A stretch of DNA of 11,553 nucleotides from Acidimicrobiales bacterium. Lineage in GTDB: Bacteria > Actinomycetota > Acidimicrobiia > Acidimicrobiales > Palsa-688. Both the position numbers and the translations under genes were made by a program. Positions 6,932 through 11,553 of this stretch are shown piece after piece (the first letter of the stretch is position 1; the number at the start of each line of letters is the position of its first letter). A model generated the notes under the pieces. That model was not told the origin of the DNA. It worked only from the letters and a program-made list of their open reading frames with translations, and made no database searches. The stretch lies in the NCBI GenBank assembly GCA_030039575.1, contig JASHVH010000235.1, forward strand, positions 1-11,553, written 5' to 3'.

Positions 6932-7075
6932 GCGGCCATCCAGACCAGACGGGAGATCGATCCGGAAGAACCTGGACTCCCCTCGCCTGCCGGCGTTCTC
7001 GGACAGCGCCCCCTCTTTCCGGTGCCCACGTAGGCACAGACCGCGAAGCACAGACCGCGAAGTTTCTGTGTCCAC
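6932..7075 (-). pseudogene. Second remnant: start of a tyrosine integrase related to the one at 458-1507
   Basis: The minus strand reads GHRKEGALSENAGRRGESRF and then FRIDLPSGLDGR. The left integrase has GHRKEGSLADNVGRRGETWF and FRIDLPPGLDGR at its start, so this is the same N-terminal segment, diverged but unmistakable. The similarity extends upstream into the untranslated region, where GTGGACACA is shared at nearly the same distance. Homology stops right after GLDGR at 6932; beyond that the text is unrelated. The codon at the place of the left start is CTG at 7006, and the ribosome binding site is weakened. Only about 25-35 residues survive, so it is not functional. Orientation is the same as the left copy, 5.5 kb away. 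Confidence 0.8.
7034..7061. repeat. Perfect 14-bp tandem duplication
   Basis: GCACAGACCGCGAA occurs twice in direct succession, 7034-7047 and 7048-7061. It lies in the segment just upstream of the integrase-remnant start, between the conserved GTGGACACA and the conserved GTGGGCAC. It probably arose by slippage after the gene lost function. An iteron is possible but two copies are too few to argue it. Confidence 0.8.
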
Positions 7076-7266
7076 GAGGTACCAGGAGGGCTGTGACGAA
7101 AGCCTCGGTGGACTGGCTGATTATGCCTCTCACCAGCGCCTTTGTCGGCGTCGGAGGGCCGACCTCCACGATCTCCGACTGGCGACTCGCCGGTTGGCGG
7201 TAGTAAGCGGGCGGGTCCGGAAGCGCTCCAGAGCGGTCGTTCCGCGTCGGTCGCTCGGGTGGGCGA

Positions 7267-7295
7267 GTGAAAACACGCCGCTCCGTAATGATAAT
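7267..7295 (+). promoter_or_regulatory. Candidate sigma70-type promoter of the beta-propeller gene
   Basis: GTGAAA (7267-7272) and GATAAT (7290-7295) are separated by 17 bases and match the consensus at 4 of 6 and 5 of 6 positions. Transcription would begin near 7302 and give a leader of about 177 nt. This is read by eye and not scored. Confidence 0.45.
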
Positions 7296-7316
7296 TCTGG
7301 GCGTAGGTTATGGTCA

Positions 7317-7377
7317 CCCCCACCGGCAGTGGGGGCACAAGTGCTCACCAACCGTCCCCCGGCTGGTTCGTTGAGCA
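7317..7377 (+). promoter_or_regulatory. Two hairpins in the leader of the beta-propeller gene
   Basis: Hairpin 1 is CCCCCAC (7317-7323), loop CGGCA, GTGGGGG (7329-7335). Hairpin 2 pairs TGCTCA (7342-7347) with TGAGCA (7372-7377), with an inner AACC/GGTT pairing. They lie about 100 bases before the start codon. Such stacked stems can attenuate transcription or translation, but no known riboswitch class is recognisable. Confidence 0.45.
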
Positions 7378-7478
7378 TCACCGGACTCCTCATGCCGAGC
7401 GGCCCCACAGCCCCTTGACCGCCTAGGGCAGGAATGCGAAGATCCCAGTGCATGTCGCAGGCCATAAAGGAGCTGGCA

Positions 7479-8564
7479 ATGGCCGGAGCCGCCGATCACT
7501 TGCCTTGCTGGCAGGCAGCAGCTCGGGCCACTCGCCGGGCACGGCGTCCTCGAATGCTTGGCCGGGCTGGCCTGCTCGTTGCCTTCGCCACCAGTACCGG
7601 TTTGAGCGCCTTGCCCGCCGCGGCGGCGACCACCTCGGGAGCGCGCAGTGCCACAGGCCCTGCCGCTGGGACGATCTTCGTGGCTAATCCGGGCGAGGAC
7701 GGAAATGGGTCCGGGGGCACGGGACCGGGGTCCGTAACTTTCTACCGCCCCGGCGCCAGCGGCAATGTCCACCCTGAAGCCGTTCTCACTAAAGGGATAG
7801 ATGGTCCCAACAGCATCACTTTCGACTCGTCGGGCGACCTGTGGGTGGCCAACGACCTGGCCAATCAGCCCGGGTCCTCGGGATTTGGCACAATTGTCGA
7901 GTACAGCCGGGCCGGACTTGCCGAAGCTTCGCCCGTGCCCTCGGTGACCATCTCCTTCCAAGCTGGCGGGCTCGCGTTTGACCCCTCCGGCAACCTCTGG
8001 GCGACCGGCACCAGCGGGACGGTGGTCGAGTTCTCCAAGTCACAGCTCGCCAAGTCGGGGGCCCCGAACCCTGTGGTCACTCTCAGCACCTCTTTGTGCA
8101 GCCCTACGTTTGACGCCGCGGGCGACCTTTGGCTAGGCAGCGGCGGTGATTCGCTGTCCGAGTTGGCCAAAGCGCAGCTCACCAAATCGGGCTCGCCAAC
8201 ACCGAGGGTGACGATCATGTGGGCCCAACTGGTCTCACCCTGCAAGCCGACCTTTGACCGCTCGGGGAACCTGTGGGTGGCGAGTTATGGGACGACCAAC
8301 GCGGTCGAGTTCACCAAAGCGCAGCTCACCAGGTCGGCCACGCAAACCCCAAAGGTCGTCATTTCCTCATCGGTCCTCTTGAGCTCAGGCGACGTAGCGG
8401 TCGACTCCGAGGGCGACCTGTGGGTGCCCGACGCGGGCAACAATGCGGTCGTTGAGTTCAAGAAGAGCCAGCTGGCCAGGTCGGGCTCGCCGGCCCCCGC
8501 TTTGACTATTGCCGGCCCGGCCACCGGCCTGAACTGGCCCTGGGCTGTCGCCATCGAGCCGTAG
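7479..8564 (+). CDS. Secreted six-bladed beta-propeller protein (NHL/Vgb-lyase-like repeats)
   Basis: ATG at 7479 is preferred because AAAGGAG (7466-7472) ends 6 bases before it; the frame is open further up to an ATG at 7434 without such a site. The 361-residue product begins with a basic segment (RRARRPRMLGR) and a hydrophobic core (AGLLVAFATSTGLSALPAAAA) to about residue 50, a Sec-type signal peptide or possibly Tat-like. The rest consists of repeats of 44-52 residues with the pattern FD-x-SG-D/N-LWVA, then VEF-x-K-x-QL-x-x-SG-x-P-x-P-x-VTI. The GDLW/GNLW corners are near residues 119, 171, 215, 263 and 312. Together with the first strand set near 64-70 and the closing WAVAIEP this makes six blades. 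Such propellers act as extracellular binding or scaffold domains. No lyase catalytic residues can be claimed. No operon partner is seen. Confidence 0.8.
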   Translation: MAGAADHLPCWQAAARATRRARRPRMLGRAGLLVAFATSTGLSALPAAAATTSGARSATGPAAGTIFVANPGEDGNGSGGTGPGSVTFYRPGASGNVHPEAVLTKGIDGPNSITFDSSGDLWVANDLANQPGSSGFGTIVEYSRAGLAEASPVPSVTISFQAGGLAFDPSGNLWATGTSGTVVEFSKSQLAKSGAPNPVVTLSTSLCSPTFDAAGDLWLGSGGDSLSELAKAQLTKSGSPTPRVTIMWAQLVSPCKPTFDRSGNLWVASYGTTNAVEFTKAQLTRSATQTPKVVISSSVLLSSGDVAVDSEGDLWVPDAGNNAVVEFKKSQLARSGSPAPALTIAGPATGLNWPWAVAIEP

Positions 8565-8584
8565 GCGGACAGAAGAAGGGGTCT

Positions 8585-8628
8585 GGTGCTGGCCGGGGAC
8601 AGACTGTGCTTGGGACCGGGCTAGCACC
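8585..8628 (+). terminator. Possible terminator hairpin of the beta-propeller gene
   Basis: GGTGCTGGCC (8585-8594) pairs with GGCTAGCACC (8619-8628) over 10 bp, including one G-U pair. It starts 21 bases after the stop codon. The 24-base loop and missing T-tract make it untypical for a factor-independent terminator, so the role is uncertain. Confidence 0.35.
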
Positions 8629-8757
8629 GTTCAGGGGCGCAGCCATCGCTAAGTCCCAGCAGTGACCAGACTGTCGGGATTGTTCTCCGGGATAGGCAGG
8701 CAAAGGGCGGTCTCATCACTCCGATCAAGCAAATACTTGGCCGTTCTGTCCCGGCAG

Positions 8758-8786
8758 TTGACCATGGGGCAGCGATTAAATATACG
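8758..8786 (+). promoter_or_regulatory. Candidate promoter driving the structured region
   Basis: TTGACC (8758-8763) and TATACG (8781-8786) have an ideal 17-base spacer and sit in a locally AT-rich patch. Initiation would fall near 8793, just ahead of the first stem at 8797. No open frame follows closely, so the transcript would be an untranslated RNA or a long leader. Confidence 0.45.
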
Positions 8787-8792
8787 ACGTTA

Positions 8793-9115
8793 TGTGGCGG
8801 GTGCGCTCCCTGTAACACAGCACCCGCAAACTGCATCGGGTGTGCTGAATCCCGGTTTGGCGCCAAATCGCGCGAGCCAACTGAAGCCATGCGCCGCCGG
8901 GGGGGCACGCCGTGAAGCCGAGACACGCGGGCTCTGCCACCAGTCTTGTTTGCGCCGGCACGCCCTGGTGGGGACGGCCCGAAGGGCCGGCGGCGTGAGC
9001 TGAAGTGCAGGGGCCCGGGCGGCGCAGGGCGCCGTCGGTTAGCGACTCGGTCGTTCAATTTGGTCTCCTGGTCCAGGCCGAGCCGGTGAGGTGGCCTTGC
9101 GAGCATGGCGAGGCC
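8793..9115 (+). ncRNA. Candidate structured RNA or single-stranded origin region
   Basis: Stems seen by eye: GCGGGTGC (8797-8804) with GCACCCGC (8820-8827). The latter can pair alternatively with CGGGTGTGCTG (8837-8847). Then CCACCAG (8937-8943) with CTGGTGG (8965-8971), CGGCCC-GAA-GGGCCG (8975-8989), CGGCGC-AGG-GCGCCG (9020-9034), and GGCCTTGC (9093-9100) with GCGAGGCC (9108-9115). A promoter-like pair precedes it. I do not recognise RNase P, SRP, tmRNA, 6S or a known riboswitch. It may equally be DNA structure (origin, oriT or attP) and not an RNA gene. Confidence 0.35.
8856..8867. repeat. Perfect 12-bp palindrome inside the structured region
   Basis: TTTGGCGCCAAA is perfectly palindromic and extends to CGGTTTGGCGCCAAATCG (8853-8870) with a single mismatched pair. 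A dyad of this size upstream of a serine recombinase and rep module fits a recombinase core site or an origin nick region, but neither is shown. Confidence 0.5.
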
Positions 9116-9170
9116 GTAACTTGATTTGCACGGCCAGTCTGGTTACCCGAAAGTAGTCACACAGAGCGAC

Positions 9171-9193
9171 TAGTCTCCCTTAGTGGGACTAGG
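9171..9193 (+). promoter_or_regulatory. Operator-like dyad upstream of the HTH gene (copy A)
   Basis: CTAGTC-T-CC (9170-9178) pairs with GGGACTAG (9185-9192) with one bulged T. The core TCCC (9176-9179) then TAGTGGGA (9181-9188) recurs before the rep gene. It overlaps a TAnnnT-type -10 (TAGTCT, 9171-9176) and precedes AGGAGG at 9191-9196, the ribosome binding site of the GTG at 9202. The placement suggests repression of the downstream gene. Confidence 0.5.
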
Positions 9194-9201
9194 AGGCGCA
9201 C

Positions 9202-9561
9202 GTGCCAGCAGATTTCCGCTCTGACCCCATGGAATCGCCCGAGGGCAAGGGTAACGCCAAGAGGGCATGGGAAGCGTACCTGCGGACAACGGGTAAGGTC
9301 GCTGCTCCCCTAACGAAGCGTCTGGCGGCGACCATGAACGCCGAGCTCTGGGGGTTCTGGCTGATTTGGCACCTGTGTGGGGGCTTCGAGGGCTTGCAGC
9401 GGTTGGGGTTCAGCCGGTCCGGCATTTACCGCCGAATCAAGCGCTTCCGCCAGGTCACGGGGTACCACCCAGACGAGTTCGAGATGCCTGGGGTGACCAT
9501 CGACCCCACGGCCTACTGGGCGGCGCCCTCTTCGGAGGTGTTCCGCATCCCGGACGCTTGA
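9202..9561 (+). CDS. Small helix-turn-helix protein of a mobile element
   Basis: GTG at 9202 is 5 bases after a perfect AGGAGG. The 119-residue product has a charged N-terminus (GKGNAKRAWEAY), a Trp-rich helix (ELWGFWLIWHLCGGFEGLQ, residues about 50-68) and a predicted HTH with a basic recognition helix (LGFSRSGIYRRIKRFRQVTG, about 71-90), followed by HPDEFEMPGV. Small proteins of this shape are common directly upstream of Rep_trans-like genes in actinobacterial integrative elements and plasmids. The job is probably control of rep expression or of excision. It lies 33 bases before rep. The twin dyads before both genes make autoregulation and repression of rep a reasonable inference. Confidence 0.72.
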   Translation: MPADFRSDPMESPEGKGNAKRAWEAYLRTTGKVAAPLTKRLAATMNAELWGFWLIWHLCGGFEGLQRLGFSRSGIYRRIKRFRQVTGYHPDEFEMPGVTIDPTAYWAAPSSEVFRIPDA

Positions 9562-9586
9562 AGTTACGTCCATGTGGTCCTATAAT
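9558..9586 (+). promoter_or_regulatory. Near-consensus promoter of the rep gene
   Basis: TTGAAG (9558-9563) and a perfect TATAAT (9581-9586) are separated by exactly 17 bases. The -35 overlaps the last codons of the HTH gene. Expected initiation is at about 9593-9595, which coincides with the GTG at 9595, so the rep mRNA may be leaderless. No ribosome binding site precedes that GTG. Confidence 0.65.
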
Positions 9587-9602
9587 CCCAGCTAGTGGGA
9601 TT
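9584..9602. promoter_or_regulatory. Operator-like dyad over the rep promoter (copy B)
   Basis: AATCCCA (9584-9590) and TGGGATT (9596-9602) are a perfect 7-bp inverted pair with loop GCTAG. It overlaps the -10 and the predicted start of transcription and translation. It shares TCCC and TAGTGGGA (9593-9600) with copy A at 9176-9188. Confidence 0.55.
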
Positions 9603-10680
9603 GAGGCAGACGGATCAGACAACGTGCAGCCTGACGGAGCTGGCGTCTGGCGTCGATGCGCTGTACCTGTCCGGTCGGGCCGCTCCCCCATCAACGCTCT
9701 TTGAGCGCCTAGACCTAGACGGACTACGGGGTGCGGCGGCCGACCTGGGCGGGGTGGTCACGGCTCACTTCGGGGGTGAGGAGTTCGTGGTGGCGGGGCA
9801 TGGCTTCGGCAAGTACCGGTACTGCCTGCGTCACCGGTACGGTCAGGTCGGGGTTACAGCCAGTAAGGCGCTGCCGGCGGTCCGAGTGCAACCGCGCTCG
9901 GAGTTCCTACACGGGGCCGGCGCGCTCGGTTGTGTCGAGTGGTTTGAGAAAGCCCTGTGGCCGGTGGTCGGCCCGCTCAGGTTCTCGGTCAGCCGGCTCG
10001 ACCTCCATGCTGACTGGCAGGGCTGGGGCCTGCATGGGGATGACCGAGCACGATTTATTTGCCGGGCTGAGCGACGTGACCTGCACGAGGCGGACGACGA
10101 GTTCATGGGCTTCGAGTTTGGGCGGCGGACAACCGGGACTATTTGCGGCCGCATTTACGACAAGACGGCCGAACAGCAACAGAGGGGCAGTGATTTTTGG
10201 CTTGACTTGTGGGGCGATCGGCGTGACCCAACACGACCCGTGCACCGGGTGGAGTTCGAGTTCGGCCGCCAGGGCCTGAGGGAGTTCGGGATCGATACAC
10301 CTAAGGAAGCCGTCGAGGCGGCCGGCGCACTGTGGGCCTCAGCGACCTCGGAGTGGCTTACTTTCCGGACCCCGACCGGGGACGCTACCCGGGCACGCTG
10401 GCCGTTGGCGCCGGAGTGGTCGGACATCCAGCGGGCCTCGCTGCGCGGCGGTGCCGAGGGCATTGAACGCATGTACGCGGGTCGGCGCAAGGGCGAGTTG
10501 AGGAGGCTATTGCCTCAGTTGAACGGCCGGGTGGTCGCTTTCGCGGCTCTTGTGAATGCCCACGACATCGGTGATGCTTGTGAGAAATTGCCCGGCTTTC
10601 TTCTTGATTACGAGGTCGTAAGCAAGCGGTCGTTCGCGGAGAGGGTTGCGGAGAAAGTGCAGGAGTACTCGGTTTTATGA
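9595..10680 (+). CDS. Replication initiation protein, Rep_trans-like
   Basis: The 361-residue product carries motifs of the rolling-circle initiation-factor group (Rep_trans). These are FSVSRLDLHADWQGW (130-144) for the first strand pair, GFEFGRRTTGTICGRIYDKT (172-191) with the invariant Tyr and Lys of the RIYDKT box (Y188, K190), and HRVEFEFGRQGLREFG (217-232). By family it would nick one strand at an origin through a tyrosine and start replication of a circular element form, or process it for transfer. The start is the GTG at 9595; no ribosome binding site is present but a near-perfect promoter ends there, so leaderless translation is likely. The stop overlaps the ATG of a possible small ORF by 4 bases (ATGA). 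Family confidence is good; the choice between replication and conjugative relaxase-like function is not settled. Confidence 0.77.
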   Translation: MGLRQTDQTTCSLTELASGVDALYLSGRAAPPSTLFERLDLDGLRGAAADLGGVVTAHFGGEEFVVAGHGFGKYRYCLRHRYGQVGVTASKALPAVRVQPRSEFLHGAGALGCVEWFEKALWPVVGPLRFSVSRLDLHADWQGWGLHGDDRARFICRAERRDLHEADDEFMGFEFGRRTTGTICGRIYDKTAEQQQRGSDFWLDLWGDRRDPTRPVHRVEFEFGRQGLREFGIDTPKEAVEAAGALWASATSEWLTFRTPTGDATRARWPLAPEWSDIQRASLRGGAEGIERMYAGRRKGELRRLLPQLNGRVVAFAALVNAHDIGDACEKLPGFLLDYEVVSKRSFAERVAEKVQEYSVL

Positions 10681-10883
10681 GTGGCGGGCCCGACTATGAC
10701 CGTGTGGCGGACGTGCTGGTGCGCATAGCGCTCAGGCTCGCTGGCAAGGACGACGACCCAAAGGGAGGTGGGCTTGGTGCTGACCATGGCCTATTGCCGA
10801 GTGTCGACCGACGAGCAGGCCGAAGAAGGGTTCTCGATGGATGGCCAGGCGGACCGGCTCCGCTCCTATGCGCTCCTGCGTGA
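10677..10883 (+). CDS. Possible small coupled ORF between rep and the serine recombinase
   Basis: ATG at 10677 overlaps the rep stop in an ATGA, the usual sign of translational coupling. The first 30 or so residues (DYDRVADVLVRIALRLAGKDD) are plausible as an amphipathic helix with sensible codon choice. From 10777 on, the frame overlaps the recombinase and turns into arginine- and proline-rich shadow text, so the true protein either overlaps by about 107 bases or has been frameshifted. No family recognised. Confidence 0.4.
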   Translation: MSGGPDYDRVADVLVRIALRLAGKDDDPKGGGLGADHGLLPSVDRRAGRRRVLDGWPGGPAPLLCAPA

Positions 10884-11553
10884 GCTGGGCGACGTCACTG
10901 TTGTCGACGACCCGGGCTATTCGGGCAAGAACCTGGAACGACCGGGGTTACAGAGGGTCCTTACCGCGGCCAAGGCGGGCCACGTAGCGCACGTGTTGGT
11001 GTGGCGGCTGGACCGCCTCTCGAGGAACCTGGCTGACCTGATCCTTCTAGCCGACACTTTTGGCGAGCACGGCGTGGCGCTGCACTCGGTACAAGAACAC
11101 CTCGACTTGTCCTCGGCCGCAGGCCGCATGTTCTACAACGTCCTCGGTACTTTCGCTCAGTTCTTCCGGGAGCAGTTGGTTGAGGTCGTGAAGATGGGCA
11201 ACGAGCGGGCCATCCGAGAGGGCAGGCACATCAACCGCCCCAAATTTGGCTACTCATTGGTCGACGGCCTGCTGGTGCCCAACCAGGACGCCGTCGTGGT
11301 GCGGCAAATCTTCCGGCTGCGGGCTGAAAGGGTCAGCCAGCGGGCCATCGAGGAACGGACGGGGGTGAAGTTCTCGACGGTGAGCAGCATCTTGCGGTCC
11401 CGGGTGTACCTGGGCGAGGTGCCTCACAATGGCCAGTGGTTCCCGGGGCGACACGAACCCCTTGTGACTCCGGAGGAATTTGCGGCTGCCAACCGCGGCT
11501 ACGTTCCCGGCCGGCGGCGCGGCACCGACCTCCTCTCAGGGAGGGTCCGGTGC
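10777..11553 (+). CDS. Large serine recombinase (site-specific integrase), 3' end outside window
   Basis: The start is probably GTG at 10777, 8 bases after GGAGG (10764-10768); TTG at 10774 and ATG at 10786 are alternatives in the same frame. The 259 visible residues show the resolvase/invertase catalytic domain. AYCRVSTDEQ (5-14) has the nucleophile at S10. It is followed by DPGYSGKNLERPGLQRVL, VWRLDRLSRN and FYNVLGTFAQFFREQL. The Recombinase (PF07508-type) domain then runs from GRHINRPKFGY to about residue 245 (SILRSRVYLGEVPHNGQWF, HEPLVTPEEF). It ends at LLSGRVRC, where a zinc ribbon with further cysteines normally begins, so the protein is cut by the window and is not obviously damaged. 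Such enzymes integrate and excise elements between attP and attB. Being last in the HTH-rep-recombinase row, it probably mobilises this element. Confidence 0.95.
   Translation, partial: MLTMAYCRVSTDEQAEEGFSMDGQADRLRSYALLRELGDVTVVDDPGYSGKNLERPGLQRVLTAAKAGHVAHVLVWRLDRLSRNLADLILLADTFGEHGVALHSVQEHLDLSSAAGRMFYNVLGTFAQFFREQLVEVVKMGNERAIREGRHINRPKFGYSLVDGLLVPNQDAVVVRQIFRLRAERVSQRAIEERTGVKFSTVSSILRSRVYLGEVPHNGQWFPGRHEPLVTPEEFAAANRGYVPGRRRGTDLLSGRVRC

Larger units (their letters stand above)
7076..7433. other. Non-coding leader region before the beta-propeller gene
   Basis: No frame here has a start signal or a recognisable product; long minus and plus frames overlap each other. The right half from about 7267 carries a plausible promoter and two hairpins that belong to the gene starting at 7479. 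The left half (7076-7260) shows nothing I can name. Confidence 0.5.
8565..9201. other. Hairpin-rich non-coding region between propeller gene and element core
   Basis: No frame has a credible start. The longest is a 161-codon minus frame with arginine- and proline-rich antisense-like text. Instead there are many inverted repeats: 8585-8628, 8797-8827, 8818-8847, 8856-8867, 8937-8971, 8975-8989, 9020-9034 and 9093-9115. The density far exceeds that of the other gaps. It lies directly upstream of the HTH and rep genes, where rolling-circle elements often keep origins and control RNAs, and where serine-integrase elements keep attP. Confidence 0.55.

Noticed and set aside
6903..7418. 171-codon plus-strand frame
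   Set aside because: Antisense to the integrase remnant and then across the hairpin leader; arginine- and serine-rich shadow text.
8975..9034. Perfect stems 8975-8989 and 9020-9034 as intrinsic terminators
   Set aside because: Neither is followed by a T-tract and no gene ends just before them; treated as part of the structured region.
8621..9106. 161-codon minus-strand frame
   Set aside because: Arg/Pro-rich with no start signal; its length comes from GC-rich inverted repeats and not from coding constraint.

Overview
The window is GC-rich, with long high-GC codons, frequent GTG and TTG starts, strong AGGAGG-type ribosome binding sites and a possible leaderless gene. Together with the families present (a large ATPase/LuxR regulator and an actinobacterial-type Rep plus serine recombinase pair) this suggests an actinomycete-like chromosome, perhaps Acidimicrobiia. 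That assignment is inference from style and family, not from a marker gene.

Layout, left to right. (1) 1-1591, minus strand: a recombination scar. A tyrosine integrase reads cleanly from about 1507 to about 640, then loses its C-terminal catalytic half and runs into the interior of an NmrA-type NAD(P)H-binding protein gene. That gene itself has an internal deletion with a frame change and ends at 44. A further minus-strand gene may begin at 33 and leave the window. (2) 1828-2816, minus: an unrecognised, probably exported protein and a short exported-looking ORF upstream that overlaps it in another frame. (3) 2955-5753, plus: a complete 932-residue STAND/LAL-type regulator (P-loop ATPase, helical repeats, LuxR helix-turn-helix). 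(4) 5754-7433: about 1.7 kb without a convincing intact gene. It holds inverted repeats, a perfect 14-bp palindrome, and at 6932-7075 a second diverged remnant of the start of the same kind of integrase, in the same orientation as the left copy. (5) 7479-8564, plus: a secreted six-bladed beta-propeller (NHL/Vgb-like) protein behind a leader with two hairpins. (6) 8565-9201: non-coding and hairpin-dense, with a plausible promoter, two competing stems and a palindrome. (7) 9202-11553, plus: a mobile-element core made of a small HTH protein, a Rep_trans-like replication initiator, a possible small coupled ORF and a serine recombinase that runs off the right edge.

How the parts relate. The right-hand module looks intact and coherent: a DNA-binding control protein, a replication initiator and a large serine recombinase in one orientation. 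The HTH and rep genes are both preceded by a TCCC...TAGTGGGA dyad placed over the expected transcription start, which suggests a shared operator. The structured region at about 8758-9115, just upstream, is the best candidate for an origin, an attachment site or a regulatory RNA of this element. The left part looks like the debris of older tyrosine-integrase elements, with two same-orientation integrase remnants bracketing the regulator. The regulator and the beta-propeller protein are intact, but no direct target or partner can be named from this window.

I did not find a CRISPR array, a complete tRNA, a recognisable defence system or an intact insertion sequence. The observations most worth following are the twin operators, the structured region at 8758-9115 and the two integrase remnants.
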